A program made the translations under genes and the position numbers. Below the pieces are notes generated by a model that was given only the letters and a program-made list of their open reading frames with translations, was not told where the DNA came from and did not search any database. Below are positions 28,223 to 38,874 of a stretch of DNA of 64,000 nucleotides, piece after piece (within the stretch, counting starts at the first letter, position 1; each line of letters starts with the position of its first letter). This DNA is from Francisella sp. LA112445 (GTDB lineage Bacteria; Pseudomonadota; Gammaproteobacteria; Francisellales; Francisellaceae), in contig NZ_CP041030.1 in the NCBI RefSeq assembly GCF_012224145.1, positions 1,860,001 through 1,924,000 on the forward strand. The letters run 5' to 3'.

Positions 28223-29572
28223 TTACTCGAAATATTTATCTCTAAGTTTAGCTATTTTTTGATGTAATGGATCAAACATGCTCACAATATTTTTAGATTT
28301 AATAAAATGAACCTCTCCTTCAAAAGCAATTTCATCGCCAGCTTGAGCATAGACTTCTAAAAGCTTATAGCGTAAATCAACATTATTTGGATTTTTTTCC
28401 AGTGCATCTTGAATAGTAATACTTGCTTCAAGATATTTCTCACTTTCCAAATACTGCTCTATTAGCTCGTCTATGTATTGTAACTCTTGCTCTTCCTGCT
28501 CTTGTGAATCAATCTCTTCTACATCATTATCATCGTTGCCGATAATCACATCATCACTAGAAGTTTCAAATACCACACCTTTATCAGTCTTAATCGCAAT
28601 ATTTTTCTGACTATGGTAACTGTTCTCTAGATTATCTGCATTTAGATCTTTAATTTCATCATTAAGAGTCGTCTCTGCTTGACCTAAATCTAAGGTATCT
28701 TGTTGGCTTGCTTCTTGCTCATTAGCAAAGAAGTCAAACTCCTCTTGTGGAGTTTGTTGATGATGAGAGCTCTCAGATTTATAAAAATCATTATCAGATA
28801 CAACTGGAGAGATTCTTGACATTAGATGATCTCGCTTTCTCTTACCTTGAATCTCTAGCTCCAACTCTTTTTTAGAGCTTCTACCTTCCCAGTACTTCTT
28901 AGCTATGAAGAACAATACACCTAAAATAACTATATAAACTATAAGTTTAAATAATGAAGATAAAAATGATCCTCCTGAACTATCAACACTATCTGAAGAA
29001 GCTGTTTCATTAATACTACTAGCATCTATACCACTATTTAAATTACTACTATAAGTTTGAGGTATATCCGTATTATTCACAGAATCCTCAGAGCCAGGAA
29101 CTAATACAGGGATTTTATCCTGACTAATAGTATTTGGTACAGATGTATTAGGCATAGATGAAGCTAATTCTTGTTTTGAAGCAACCATTGATTTATCACC
29201 AAGCTTACTTGTAGTTGTAGTACTTGGAGCAGGCTTAGGTGTGGAATCATTATCTGTCTGACCATATGACCCTTGAATCATCTGGTTTCTAACTAAAGTT
29301 AAGCCATCTTCAACTTCGCTCTTTGTTGTAGGAATAGCTAATTTATCACCTATCTTTATACGATTATCTACGATACCAGGTATCTCTGACTTATTTATAC
29401 CTTTTATAGCATCTGTTAATTCAGAGTTACTTATCCCTTTTACTGAATGAGTTTTTGCTATTTTATATAAATAGTCTCCTGGCTTAACAGTATATATTTC
29501 CATTGAGAAGGCTGATTGAATAGCTGCTAAAGCAACTCCAGCAATAAGAATTTTATTGATACTCTTAAACAT
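28223..29572 (-). CDS. FimV-like protein with LysM and TPR regions
   Basis: This is probably an inner-membrane protein that binds peptidoglycan. A signal-like segment (1-23) precedes a LysM domain (about 26-80, starting YTVKPGDYLYKIA). A Ser/Thr/Pro-rich linker and a transmembrane helix (about 207-224) follow. Next is a cytoplasmic acidic stretch rich in Asp, Glu and Gln, and a TPR-like region near the C-terminus (EKYLEASITIQDALEKNPNN). This order matches FimV, which in Pseudomonas supports type IV pilus assembly and polarity, although FimV is usually far longer (over 800 aa). pilT is elsewhere in the window. Confidence 0.65.
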   Translation of the reverse strand: MFKSINKILIAGVALAAIQSAFSMEIYTVKPGDYLYKIAKTHSVKGISNSELTDAIKGINKSEIPGIVDNRIKIGDKLAIPTTKSEVEDGLTLVRNQMIQGSYGQTDNDSTPKPAPSTTTTSKLGDKSMVASKQELASSMPNTSVPNTISQDKIPVLVPGSEDSVNNTDIPQTYSSNLNSGIDASSINETASSDSVDSSGGSFLSSLFKLIVYIVILGVLFFIAKKYWEGRSSKKELELEIQGKRKRDHLMSRISPVVSDNDFYKSESSHHQQTPQEEFDFFANEQEASQQDTLDLGQAETTLNDEIKDLNADNLENSYHSQKNIAIKTDKGVVFETSSDDVIIGNDDNDVEEIDSQEQEEQELQYIDELIEQYLESEKYLEASITIQDALEKNPNNVDLRYKLLEVYAQAGDEIAFEGEVHFIKSKNIVSMFDPLHQKIAKLRDKYFE

Positions 29573-29647
29573 TTAGCACCCTAATAACTTATAATACAAA
29601 GACTTAAAAATTATAGCATATTTTTTCTACTTAAAAAGCATATGATT

Positions 29648-31225
29648 TTAATGCTCTCTTGTTGCACTGAAGATAATATCTGGATTTTTATCTTGAGCTA
29701 ACTGCAAATTAACACCTGTTGGTGCAAGATAAGTCAAATACCCAGCACCATCATATGCTAGGTTTCCTTCATATTTCTTTTTAAAATCATTTAGCTTTTT
29801 GTCATCATCACAAAAGATCCAACGTGCTAAAGCAACGTTTACACCTTCATAAGAACACTTAACATTATATTCAGTTGCTAAGCGTTGAGCAACAACATCA
29901 AATTGCAAAACACCTACAGCCCCAACAACTAAATCATTAGATATAATAGGTTTAAATACTTGTGTAGCTCCCTCTTCAGAAAGCTGTACCAAACCTTTTT
30001 GTAGCGCTTTCATTTTTAGAGGGTCATTTAGCTTAACTCTTTTAAATATCTCAGGAGCAAAGTTTGGTATTCCTTTAAACTTTAATTTCTCTCCTTGAGT
30101 AAAACTATCACCTATCTGAATACTACCATGATTGTGTAAACCAATAATATCTCCTGCATAGCCCTCTTCGACCTGTTCTCTTTCGCCAGCCATAAATGTT
30201 AAAGCTTTTGATATCTGCATCATTTTCCCTGTTCTTTCATGAAAAATTTTCATCCCCTTTTCATACTTACCAGAACAAATTCTAAAGAATGCTATTCTAT
30301 CTCTATGCTTTTCATCCATATTAGCTTGGATTTTAAAAACAAAACCTGTTAGTTTTTCCTCATCGGCTTGAACATTTCTTTGATCAGTTTCACGATGTTG
30401 CGGTGCTGGGGCATATTTTGTAAAACCATCCATCATCTCTTTGACACCGAAGTTACTTAATGCTGTACCAAAGTATACAGGCGTAAGCTTACCCTCTAAA
30501 AATTCTTGTTCATCAAATTCATGGCTTGCACCTCTGACAAGTTCAATTTCCATTTCAAGATCATCATATAAATCTAGACCTATCGCATCTTTGGCATTTT
30601 CTAAACCTTTAATCTTTTTATAAGGATGAATCTCATGACCATGGCCAGTTTCAAATAAAGTAACCTCATCATTATAAAGATCATAAACACCTTTATAGTA
30701 TTTACCCATACCAATAGGCCAGTTCATTGGAGCACATTTAATTTTAAGAATGTCTTCAACTTCATCAAGAAGCTCTAGAGGATCACGAGTATCTCTATCA
30801 AACTTATTCATAAAAGTAACAATAGGAGTATCTCTAAGACGACAAACATTCATTAATTTAATAGTTCTATCCTCAACACCTTTAACAGCATCAACAACCA
30901 TCAATGCAGAGTCAACCGCTGTAAGCGTACGATACGTATCTTCTGAAAAGTCTTCATGTCCTGGAGTATCAAGTAAGTTAACTACTCGATCATTATATGG
31001 AAACTGCATCACGGAGGTAGTTATCGAGATACCTCTTTGTTTCTCCATTTCCATCCAATCTGATGTTGCATGGACACCACTTTTTTTTGCCTTTACGGTT
31101 CCTGCTGTTTTAATAGCGTTTCCAAAAAGTAGCATTTTCTCTGTAATAGTTGTTTTACCAGCATCTGGATGCGAAATAATCGCAAAAGTCCTACGCTTTG
31201 CAATTTCCTTTAAATATTCACTCAT
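29648..31225 (-). CDS. prfC: Peptide chain release factor 3
   Basis: RF3 is a GTPase that recycles RF1 and RF2 from the ribosome after peptide release. The 525 residues include the P-loop HPDAGKTT (19-26), [13 protein letters not shown] and [16 protein letters not shown] (switch regions), and [15 protein letters not shown] (guanine recognition). The C-terminal EF-G-like domains follow. The length is standard. No partner gene is evident, and the downstream neighbour is the LysM gene. Confidence 0.96.
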   Translation of the reverse strand: MSEYLKEIAKRRTFAIISHPDAGKTTITEKMLLFGNAIKTAGTVKAKKSGVHATSDWMEMEKQRGISITTSVMQFPYNDRVVNLLDTPGHEDFSEDTYRTLTAVDSALMVVDAVKGVEDRTIKLMNVCRLRDTPIVTFMNKFDRDTRDPLELLDEVEDILKIKCAPMNWPIGMGKYYKGVYDLYNDEVTLFETGHGHEIHPYKKIKGLENAKDAIGLDLYDDLEMEIELVRGASHEFDEQEFLEGKLTPVYFGTALSNFGVKEMMDGFTKYAPAPQHRETDQRNVQADEEKLTGFVFKIQANMDEKHRDRIAFFRICSGKYEKGMKIFHERTGKMMQISKALTFMAGEREQVEEGYAGDIIGLHNHGSIQIGDSFTQGEKLKFKGIPNFAPEIFKRVKLNDPLKMKALQKGLVQLSEEGATQVFKPIISNDLVVGAVGVLQFDVVAQRLATEYNVKCSYEGVNVALARWIFCDDDKKLNDFKKKYEGNLAYDGAGYLTYLAPTGVNLQLAQDKNPDIIFSATREH

Positions 31226-31293
31226 AATGATTCTTACTTTTTATAACTTGATATAATAATTTAATTAAAGAAGTTTACTAAAAATATTTCATT

Positions 31294-31917
31294 TTAAAAA
31301 CTAAAATGATTATCTAATATTTGATATATTTGTTTCTCGATACTTACTATAGATTGAGAAGCATCAATTTCTACTGCTTGATCTGAAGCCTTAACAAGCT
31401 CTTTATAAACACCCCTCGTTCTATTAAAAAACTCAAGGCCAGCCTGCTCTATTCTATCAGGGTCTCCTACTTTTTTTGCACGCTGTAACCCCATAATAGG
31501 ATCAATATCAAGATATATAATTAGATCAGGCTCACAATCCTTAAGAAAATTATCATTTAAGGCCCTGACTTTTTTTAGATCAATGCCTCTACCACCACCT
31601 TGATAAGCCATACTTGACCAATAAAATCTATCTGAAACGACATTCAAACCATCGCTTAAAGATGGCTTTATTAGACTATGTACATGTTGTAGTCTACTTG
31701 CATACATTAAAAGTAGTTCAGTATCACAATGTACCATTTCATCTGTATAATTTTTTAAAGCTAGATTCCTGATATCTTCAGCTATTTTTGTCCCACCAGG
31801 CTCTCGAGTATAAACAGCAGGTAAGTTCTTTTGTTGTAAATATTTTCTTATGAAGTCAATAGCTGTACTTTTACCAGCACCATCAAGACCCTCTATAACA
31901 ATAAACTTACTTTGCAC
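31294..31917 (-). CDS. tmk: Thymidylate kinase
   Basis: Tmk phosphorylates dTMP to dTDP, the step joining salvage and de novo thymidine routes. The 207-residue protein has the P-loop [10 protein letters not shown] (9-18), the DRX-type [14 protein letters not shown] motif and [17 protein letters not shown] with the lid region after it. It begins 14 nt after nupC and follows deoB and deoC. Placement at the end of a nucleoside salvage run suits its function. Confidence 0.95.
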   Translation of the reverse strand: MQSKFIVIEGLDGAGKSTAIDFIRKYLQQKNLPAVYTREPGGTKIAEDIRNLALKNYTDEMVHCDTELLLMYASRLQHVHSLIKPSLSDGLNVVSDRFYWSSMAYQGGGRGIDLKKVRALNDNFLKDCEPDLIIYLDIDPIMGLQRAKKVGDPDRIEQAGLEFFNRTRGVYKELVKASDQAVEIDASQSIVSIEKQIYQILDNHFSF

Positions 31918-31931
31918 TTTTTACACCTTTT

Positions 31932-33155
31932 TTAGACAACCAAACCAACAACAACAGCAGATAACAAACTTACTAAAGTTGCGCCATAAAGTATTTTTAA
32001 ACTAAATCTAGCAACCTTAACAGATGCCTCTTTGCTAAGAGCTTGGATAGCTCCAATAATAATACCTATCGATGCAAAGTTTGCAAAAGAGATAAGAAAA
32101 ACTGATATTACAGCTTTTGCATGTGAACTTAATTCAGAAGCATGCTTAACCATAAAGTCTATTGCAGCAAACTCATTCGTAACTATCTTAGTCCCCATGA
32201 TTTGGCCAGCTAAATGAATTTCATTATTAGGAACATGTAAAATCCATGCAAATGGATAAAAAACATAACCTAATACCCCTGTAAAAGATATACCAAAGAT
32301 AGAGATAAATAATGTATTTAGTAAACTTATTAGACCTATAAAACCTATCAACATTGCACATACAATTACAGCAACCTTGAAACCGTCTAATATATATTCT
32401 GTTAACATCTCAAAAAAGCTTTGCTTTTCAGGTGTTTCATCATATGTATCATGTAAGTTATCAAAGCTAATATCTTCTGATTTCTCATATGGATTAATAA
32501 CCGTAAGAACAAAAAATGTTCCAAACATATTCATTACCATAGCAACTATCACAAACTTAGGATCAAAGCCATTTTTAACACTCAGCATTTGCATATACGC
32601 ACCTGAGATAGCTAAAGATACTGTAGACATAGCTGTCGCTGCCATCGTATATAAAACATTTGATGGTAAATGTCCTATAATTTTTTTATACGCAATAAAG
32701 TTTTCTGATTGACCAACAGATAATGAACTTACCGCGTTGAATGATTCTAACTTCCCCATACCCGTAATTTTAGACAAAATAAAACCAACTATCTTAATAA
32801 TGACAGGTAATATTTTAAAGTACTGCAAAATACCAATTAATGCAGACATAAGAACTATCGGCATACCAACAGTGAAGAAAAATATATGTCCGCCATCCAT
32901 ACCAGTAAGAGAACCAAAAATAAATCTTGTTCCATCATTAGCACACTTAAGCAACACATCAAAACCGCTAACGATAACACCAACTATATCTTCACCAATA
33001 GAGGATCTTAATAAGAAATAAGCTAACAATACTTGTACAACTAATATTATTGCCAGATAGTTATAACGTATCTTTTTTCTATCACTACTCCACAAAAAAG
33101 ATAAAATAAAAACAGTTGCCACGCCTAAAATAAAAAACATTAATTTAGTAATCAT
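31932..33155 (-). CDS. nupC: Concentrative nucleoside transporter (CNT/NupC family)
   Basis: NupC imports nucleosides with protons or sodium. The 407 residues show the CNT signature MGTKIVTNEFAAI (G-T-K-x-x-x-N-E-F). GQSENFIAYK upstream forms the other half of the binding site. About eight membrane segments and two re-entrant hairpins fit the family. The ATG overlaps the deoC stop by 11 nt, so transport and catabolism of deoxynucleosides are translationally linked. Confidence 0.92.
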   Translation of the reverse strand: MITKLMFFILGVATVFILSFLWSSDRKKIRYNYLAIILVVQVLLAYFLLRSSIGEDIVGVIVSGFDVLLKCANDGTRFIFGSLTGMDGGHIFFFTVGMPIVLMSALIGILQYFKILPVIIKIVGFILSKITGMGKLESFNAVSSLSVGQSENFIAYKKIIGHLPSNVLYTMAATAMSTVSLAISGAYMQMLSVKNGFDPKFVIVAMVMNMFGTFFVLTVINPYEKSEDISFDNLHDTYDETPEKQSFFEMLTEYILDGFKVAVIVCAMLIGFIGLISLLNTLFISIFGISFTGVLGYVFYPFAWILHVPNNEIHLAGQIMGTKIVTNEFAAIDFMVKHASELSSHAKAVISVFLISFANFASIGIIIGAIQALSKEASVKVARFSLKILYGATLVSLLSAVVVGLVV

Positions 33156-33879
33156 TATTCTCTTGCCCTAAGTTATTTAATAAGTTGTCTAAAAGACCAC
33201 TTACACCAAATCTAAAAGTTCTTGGATTTACATAATTATTGCTGAGTATCTTATCAGCTAATTCAACATATGCAACTGCTTGCGAGCAATCTCTTATCCC
33301 ACCAGAGGCCTTAAATCCAACCTTTTTGTTTAGCTTTTCAATAGTTTTCAACATAGTCTCAGCAGCTTCAAGAGTTGCTCCAACTTTAGTTTTCCCTGTT
33401 GATGTCTTTATAAAGTCAGCCCCTGATTTTATAGCATCAGATGATACTTTTTCAATCAGTTCTAGAGACTGTAGCTCTCCAGACTCTATTATTACTTTAA
33501 GAGTTTTATCATTACATAGCTCTTTAACCTGAGAAACCATATTTCTTGAGTTCTCAGATTCACCATCTTTAATATACTCTTTATAATCTATAACTAAATC
33601 AATCTCATCTGCACCTAGTGTTAAAGCTTGTTTTGTTTCACTAAGAACATCTTCTAGATTAGCATCACCCTTAGGGAAATTAACTACAGTAGCAACTTTA
33701 AAATCTACACCTAACTCTTTTTTAACTATTGGAATAAATTCTTTGAATACACATAAAGCTGCAACACTTCCTAGAGAATTTCTAGCTTTAGAACATAACT
33801 TAAGGATATCTTTATCTGTGTCGTTATCACCTAATAGCGTCAAATCCATAAGTGATACTATTTTTTCTTTACTAACCAT
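33145..33879 (-). CDS. deoC: Deoxyribose-phosphate aldolase
   Basis: DeoC cleaves 2-deoxyribose-5-phosphate to acetaldehyde and glyceraldehyde-3-phosphate. Visible are MDLTLLGDNDTDKDI, KVATVVNFPKGDAN, and ADFIKTSTGKTKVGAT, which holds the Schiff-base lysine, then GFKASGGIRD. I choose the ATG at 33879 (MVSKEKIVS, 244 aa). It overlaps the deoB stop by eight nt and has a GAG ribosome site. An in-frame TTG nine codons upstream lacks a ribosome site. The family length (about 220-260 aa) fits either. Confidence 0.94.
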   Translation of the reverse strand: MVSKEKIVSLMDLTLLGDNDTDKDILKLCSKARNSLGSVAALCVFKEFIPIVKKELGVDFKVATVVNFPKGDANLEDVLSETKQALTLGADEIDLVIDYKEYIKDGESENSRNMVSQVKELCNDKTLKVIIESGELQSLELIEKVSSDAIKSGADFIKTSTGKTKVGATLEAAETMLKTIEKLNKKVGFKASGGIRDCSQAVAYVELADKILSNNYVNPRTFRFGVSGLLDNLLNNLGQENNDY

Positions 33880-35116
33880 CTGTTTTCTCAAAAATTGATT
33901 TACCAAAGTTTAATGGCTCGATGCCCATAAAGTCAGCAATACTTTGGCCAATATCTGCAAACGTATCTCTTTGACCAATGAACTCAGAGTCTATATTTTT
34001 GCCCCAAAGTAAAAATGGCACACATTCTCTTGTATGATCAGAGCCTGGAGCTGTTGGATCACAGCCATGATCTGCAGCTAATACTACAATAGTATCATCA
34101 TCTAAAAGTTTATCTAGATCAGGAATTCTTCCATCTAAATATTCTAAGGCTTTACCATAACCCTTAGGGTTTCTACGATGTCCATAACTTGAGTCTAAAT
34201 CAACAAAGTTAGTAAATATAAGTGTATTTCCTTTTGCTAACTTATATTCAGATATTGTTTTATCAAAAAGCTCTTCTAGACCTGTTGCTTTAAGCTGCTT
34301 ACTAATACCTTGATTTGCATAAATATCAGCAATTTTCCCAATCGAAACAACCTTTCCACCAGCTTGCTTTAGTTTATCTAATAAAGTTGGTGCAGGAGGT
34401 AAAATTGAGAAATCCTTACGATTACCTGTACGAACATACTCGTCAGCAGATTCTCCAATAAATGGACGTGCAATAACCCTACCAACTTTCATACCCATTT
34501 CATCAAGAACTTCTCGAGCAACTTTACAAATCTCTAGTAACTTATCTAAACCAAAATAATCCTCATGAGCAGCTACCTGAAAGACACTATCTGCTGATGT
34601 ATATACTATAGGCTTCTTTGTTACACAACTTTCACAGCCATGCTCTTTAAGAACTTCTGTTCCTGATGCATGTCCTGCATCTATGAAGCCATCTTTAAGT
34701 CCCGCTCTTTCTATCCACTTATCTATGAACTCTTGATCAAAACAACTTTGGTCTTCTTTTGCTGTAAAATAATACCAATCAAACATAACTGGTACACCAG
34801 CAAGCTCCCAGTGCCCACTAGGAGTATCTTTGCCTCTACTTATCTCAGCGCAATAACCATACTTCGAGTTTATAACACTATCATCAGCCCCAGAAATATC
34901 TTGAGCTAGTGGAGCCTTTCTATTATGCTCAGCTGCAGCTTTAAGCCCTCTTTTTGATAGATTTGGTAACTTAATACTCATACCATTTTTACTAAAATAC
35001 TCAACAATATGCCCTAAAGTGTCTGAACCTTGATCACCAAATTGTAAAGCATCAGGTGCTTCACCGATACCAAATGAATCAAAGAGTAAAACAACTACTT
35101 TTTTATTTTTTAACAT
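33872..35116 (-). CDS. deoB: Phosphopentomutase
   Basis: DeoB converts (deoxy)ribose-1-phosphate to the 5-phosphate, feeding DeoC. The 414-residue protein belongs to the alkaline-phosphatase-like metalloenzymes. The metal ligands sit in LLFDSFGIGEAPDA at the start and LAADHGCDPTAPGSDHTRE near the end, with the SGHWELAG segment between. It begins 19 nt after coaX. No nucleoside phosphorylase gene (deoA, deoD, udp) is in the window, so the pathway must be completed elsewhere. Confidence 0.95.
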   Translation of the reverse strand: MLKNKKVVVLLFDSFGIGEAPDALQFGDQGSDTLGHIVEYFSKNGMSIKLPNLSKRGLKAAAEHNRKAPLAQDISGADDSVINSKYGYCAEISRGKDTPSGHWELAGVPVMFDWYYFTAKEDQSCFDQEFIDKWIERAGLKDGFIDAGHASGTEVLKEHGCESCVTKKPIVYTSADSVFQVAAHEDYFGLDKLLEICKVAREVLDEMGMKVGRVIARPFIGESADEYVRTGNRKDFSILPPAPTLLDKLKQAGGKVVSIGKIADIYANQGISKQLKATGLEELFDKTISEYKLAKGNTLIFTNFVDLDSSYGHRRNPKGYGKALEYLDGRIPDLDKLLDDDTIVVLAADHGCDPTAPGSDHTRECVPFLLWGKNIDSEFIGQRDTFADIGQSIADFMGIEPLNFGKSIFEKTDG

Positions 35117-35135
35117 TTATAAAACCTTTTTGATT

Positions 35136-35903
35136 TTAATTATTCTCTAAAAACGCGATTCTTATTCCACGTAAAATTAAATCAGGAGATACTTCATCAA
35201 ATATTCCTTCATCTTTAAATAAACTAGCGAAACCACCAGTTGCTATAGTATACACATTATCACTATCTAACTCTTCTAAAGTTTTGTTTTTAAGCTCTCT
35301 CAGCGCACCTAAATGACCATAATATAGTCCTGAACGAATATTAGTTTTCGTATCATAACCTATAGCAACTTCTGGCTTTACAATAGTCACTGATGACAAC
35401 TGCGATGCACCTTGACATAAAGCATTTAATGAAAGCTTAACACCTGGCATAATAGAGCCACTTAGATACTTTCTATTTTTGGTAACAACATCAAACGTCG
35501 TTGCTGTCCCTAAGTCAATTATTAGTAAATCTCTATCTGGGTGATCTGCTAAAGCTCCAATACAACTAGCAATTCGATCCGCTCCTACTTGATGAGCCTC
35601 AACTGCTGACATATCAAGTCCTGTATTATCCATACTAATAAAAAATGGTTTTATATCAAAATATTTTATAACAGCTGATCCTAATGAATAATTCAGGTGT
35701 GGCACTACAGATGATATTGCGCAACCACTAATTCTATTTAAATCTACAGAATTTTCTCTTAGAGCTTGCTTTAAAAAAACACCCATCTGATCAGAAGTTG
35801 AATCAACTGATGATGTAGCATATCTAATTTGACTAACTATTTTCTCACCTTCAAAAACTCCAATATGTATATGAGAGTTACCTACATCCATTACTAATAG
35901 CAT
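35136..35903 (-). CDS. coaX: Type III pantothenate kinase
   Basis: CoaX phosphorylates pantothenate in the first step of coenzyme A synthesis and is the alternative to CoaA. The 255 residues show the ASKHA-fold motifs: MDVGNSHIHIGVFEG (phosphate 1), HQVGADRIA, and DLGTATTFDVV (phosphate 2). The final block AIATGGF-like reads YTIATGGFASLF here. It sits between polA and deoB with gaps of 17 and 19 nt, so it is probably cotranscribed. Confidence 0.95.
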   Translation of the reverse strand: MLLVMDVGNSHIHIGVFEGEKIVSQIRYATSSVDSTSDQMGVFLKQALRENSVDLNRISGCAISSVVPHLNYSLGSAVIKYFDIKPFFISMDNTGLDMSAVEAHQVGADRIASCIGALADHPDRDLLIIDLGTATTFDVVTKNRKYLSGSIMPGVKLSLNALCQGASQLSSVTIVKPEVAIGYDTKTNIRSGLYYGHLGALRELKNKTLEELDSDNVYTIATGGFASLFKDEGIFDEVSPDLILRGIRIAFLENN

Positions 35904-35920
35904 AATAAATCCTAATATAT

Positions 35921-38620
35921 TTAATGTGCCTGATCCCAGTTATCACCAGTATCGACATTGACTTCTAAAGGTACACTAAGCTTCACAGCTTGTTCCATTA
36001 TACCTTTTATTTTTGCAGAAGCTTCTTCAACTTTAGTTCTTTGAACTTCAAAAACCAGCTCATCATGAACCTGCATTACCATTTTAACTTCGCTATTATA
36101 CTCCTGTGAAATCACAGTGTTAACCTCTATCATTGCTTTTTTTATAATATCAGCGGCTGTTCCTTGCATTGGCGCATTAATAGCAGCCCTTTCAGCAGCA
36201 TTTCTTTGCATTACATTTCTTGAACTAATTTCAGGCAAGTATAGTCTTCGACCTAGTATTGTTTCAACATAGCCATTTTTTTTAGCGAACTCTTTAGCTG
36301 TAGTCATATATTCTTTAACTTTTGGATAACGGTTAAAATATACATCGATATATTCTTGTGCCTCACCACGAGGTATTTCAAGCTGTTTTGCTAAACCAAA
36401 AGCACTCATACCATAGATAAGACCAAAGTTTATAGCTTTTGCCCTTCTTCTTTGCTCACTTGAAACTTCATCCAGCTGGATACCCAAAACCTCAGCAGCT
36501 GTTGCACTGTGGATATCTAGCCCTTCGTTAAAAGCTTTTAGAAGATTCTCATCTTTTGATAAATGTGCCATGATTCTAAGTTCAATCTGCGAATAATCTG
36601 CAGCAACTACACAACATCCTTCTTCAGCAATGAATGCTTGTCTGATTTTACGACCCTCAGGGCTTTTGATTGGTATATTTTGTAAGTTTGGATCTGAAGA
36701 TGATAGTCTTCCTGTGACAGTTCCTGTTTGATTATATGAAGTATGAGCCCTTGAGTTGCTATCTAACATTTTAGGAAGCTTATCGGTATAAGTATTTTTT
36801 AGCTTTGATAAGTGGCGGTATTTCATAATTAATGCAGCTATCTCATACTCCTCAGCTAGTTGAACTAGCACTTCTTCAGATGTTGAAGCTTGTCCTTTGG
36901 CAGTTTTTTTAACAGCTGGAATCTCCATCTTTTCAAAAAGAATTTCTCTTAATTGTACAGGAGATGATAAATTAAACTCTTGCCCAGCAAGCTTATAGCA
37001 CTGCTCTTGAATTTCACCTATGCTTTTCTCAAGGTTTGCACTTTGCTCAATCAGCTTATCTGCATCAATCTTCACACCTATCTTTTCCATATTATTGAGA
37101 ATTAGAGTAAGAGGCATCTCAACTTCTGAGTATAGGCCATGAAGGACTTTTTCTTTTTTAAGCAATCTATCAAAATGATTGAAAAGTCTAAAAGTAATAT
37201 CTGCATCTTCAGCAGCGTATTCTGCAACCTTCTCAATTTCTATTTGATCTAAAGTTTGTTGTTTTCTACCTGTACCAGCTATCTCACTATATGGTACTGG
37301 TGAAATATCTAGATGCTCTTTAGAAAGACTATCCATATCATGCTTACCACTACTTTTTAGTACATAAGCCATGATCATAGTATCGTGGATTTGACCTTTA
37401 ATATCAATTTCATATTTTGATAGCACTTTCTCATCAAACTTAAAATTATGCGCAACCTTAGCTTTTTTAGTATCTGCAAATATTGGTTTTAACTTCTCTA
37501 ATACCACATCAAGCTCAAGCTGTTGGGGAACACCTAAGTATCTATGTTGCACAGGGATATAATAAGCCACACCCTCTTTGACACAAAAAGATAAACCAAC
37601 CAAATTAGCCTCATATGTATTTAAAGAATCAGTTTCAGTATCAAAAGAGAAAATATCACTATTTTTTAAATTTGCTATTAAATCATCAAAATCCTGTAAT
37701 GATAATACTGTTTTATAATCAATTTCTACTTCAGTAGATTTATCAACTTGTTCTTCTCTCGAAGACCCTGTGTTGTCGATATCTAAACCTCTAAGTAACG
37801 AGTTAAATTCATATTTAGCAAAAACCTCTGCTAAATATTTTACATCGGCCTGCTGACATTTAAGATCTTCTATGGACAAACTAAGATCAAGATCACATTT
37901 GATTGTAGCTAACTGATAAGAGAGTTTTAAAAGTTCAATATTATTACGTAAGTTCTCCCCAACCTTACCTTTTATTTCATTAGCGTTCTCTATAACACCA
38001 TCAATATTCTCATACTCTTGTAACCACTTAACCGCTGTTTTAGGACCTACTTTAGGCACTCCTGGTATATTATCTGAAGAGTCGCCCATAAGAGCTAAGT
38101 AGTCTATTATTTGATCAGGTCGAATTTGGTATTTATCTAAAACTCCAGGGATATCTGTAGTTACATTCTTCATCGAATCATATAGCACAATTTTTTCAGT
38201 AACTAGCTGAGCCATATCCTTATCGCCGGTAGAAATAACTACATCATAACCTTGTGACTCCAGATCTTTAGCTAAAGTCCCTATAACATCATCCGCCTCA
38301 ACACCATCTTTTATGATAAGCGGATAACCCATTTTTTTGATAATTTCATGAAGAGGTTGAATTTGTACCCTTAGCTCATCATCCATCGCTTTACGATTAG
38401 CTTTATATTCAGGATACATCTCATGACGAAAATTTTTACCTTTTGGATCAAAAACTACTGCAACATATTTAGTATTGTATATATCAGGTAGTTTCTTGAG
38501 CATATTGATTACTCCAAGAATAGCACCTGTCGGCTCTCCTTGACTATTAGAAAGGTTTGGTAACGCATGGTAGGCTCTAAATAAATAAGATGAGCCGTCT
38601 ACTAGAACTATTTTTTGCAT
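35921..38620 (-). CDS. polA: DNA polymerase I
   Basis: Pol I fills gaps and removes RNA primers during replication and repair. The 899 residues carry all three domains. The 5' nuclease is at the N-terminus (LVDGSSYLFRAYHALP, GDKDMAQLV). The 3'-5' exonuclease keeps its catalytic DxE (FDTETDSL), so proofreading should be active. The polymerase has motif A DYSQIELRIMAHLS, motif B RRAKAINFGLIYG and motif C QVHDELVFEV. It appears to head the polA-coaX-deoB-deoC-nupC-tmk run. A promoter candidate and a palindrome lie upstream. Confidence 0.97.
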   Translation of the reverse strand: MQKIVLVDGSSYLFRAYHALPNLSNSQGEPTGAILGVINMLKKLPDIYNTKYVAVVFDPKGKNFRHEMYPEYKANRKAMDDELRVQIQPLHEIIKKMGYPLIIKDGVEADDVIGTLAKDLESQGYDVVISTGDKDMAQLVTEKIVLYDSMKNVTTDIPGVLDKYQIRPDQIIDYLALMGDSSDNIPGVPKVGPKTAVKWLQEYENIDGVIENANEIKGKVGENLRNNIELLKLSYQLATIKCDLDLSLSIEDLKCQQADVKYLAEVFAKYEFNSLLRGLDIDNTGSSREEQVDKSTEVEIDYKTVLSLQDFDDLIANLKNSDIFSFDTETDSLNTYEANLVGLSFCVKEGVAYYIPVQHRYLGVPQQLELDVVLEKLKPIFADTKKAKVAHNFKFDEKVLSKYEIDIKGQIHDTMIMAYVLKSSGKHDMDSLSKEHLDISPVPYSEIAGTGRKQQTLDQIEIEKVAEYAAEDADITFRLFNHFDRLLKKEKVLHGLYSEVEMPLTLILNNMEKIGVKIDADKLIEQSANLEKSIGEIQEQCYKLAGQEFNLSSPVQLREILFEKMEIPAVKKTAKGQASTSEEVLVQLAEEYEIAALIMKYRHLSKLKNTYTDKLPKMLDSNSRAHTSYNQTGTVTGRLSSSDPNLQNIPIKSPEGRKIRQAFIAEEGCCVVAADYSQIELRIMAHLSKDENLLKAFNEGLDIHSATAAEVLGIQLDEVSSEQRRRAKAINFGLIYGMSAFGLAKQLEIPRGEAQEYIDVYFNRYPKVKEYMTTAKEFAKKNGYVETILGRRLYLPEISSRNVMQRNAAERAAINAPMQGTAADIIKKAMIEVNTVISQEYNSEVKMVMQVHDELVFEVQRTKVEEASAKIKGIMEQAVKLSVPLEVNVDTGDNWDQAH

Positions 38621-38636
38621 AGAAATTTATCAGAGT

Positions 38637-38654
38637 ATTTACATCAGTGTAAAT
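38637..38654. promoter_or_regulatory. Perfect palindrome in the polA leader
   Basis: Arms ATTTACA and TGTAAAT surround a 4-base centre, 17-34 nt upstream of the polA ATG and downstream of its likely -10. It could be a protein-binding operator or a small 5'-UTR hairpin. No known regulator motif is claimed. Confidence 0.4.
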
Positions 38655-38671
38655 AGTAATATATATAACAA

Positions 38672-38680
38672 AGTATAGCA
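38672..38680 (-). promoter_or_regulatory. Extended -10 promoter candidate for polA
   Basis: The minus strand reads TGCTATACT: TATACT with an upstream TG, the extended -10 pattern. No clear -35 is present at the right distance. It lies about 50 nt before the start codon. Confidence 0.4.
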
Positions 38681-38874
38681 AATTGATTGAGCTTATTAAT
38701 TGTATATATGAGGTTTATTTAGCTTTAAAATATATTTTTTTAGAATTAACAAACAATTCACTAAAAGACTGTTTCAGCCAATAACTGATCGTAACTTTTT
38801 TGTTTTTCAAATAATTATAAATACAAACCAACTTGGTAAGATTTTACATTACTCAAATACAGAAAATAAAATTT

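Noticed and set aside
33879-33906. TTG upstream start for deoC
   Set aside because: It has no ribosome site and would add nine residues not seen in the family; the ATG at 33879 has both.
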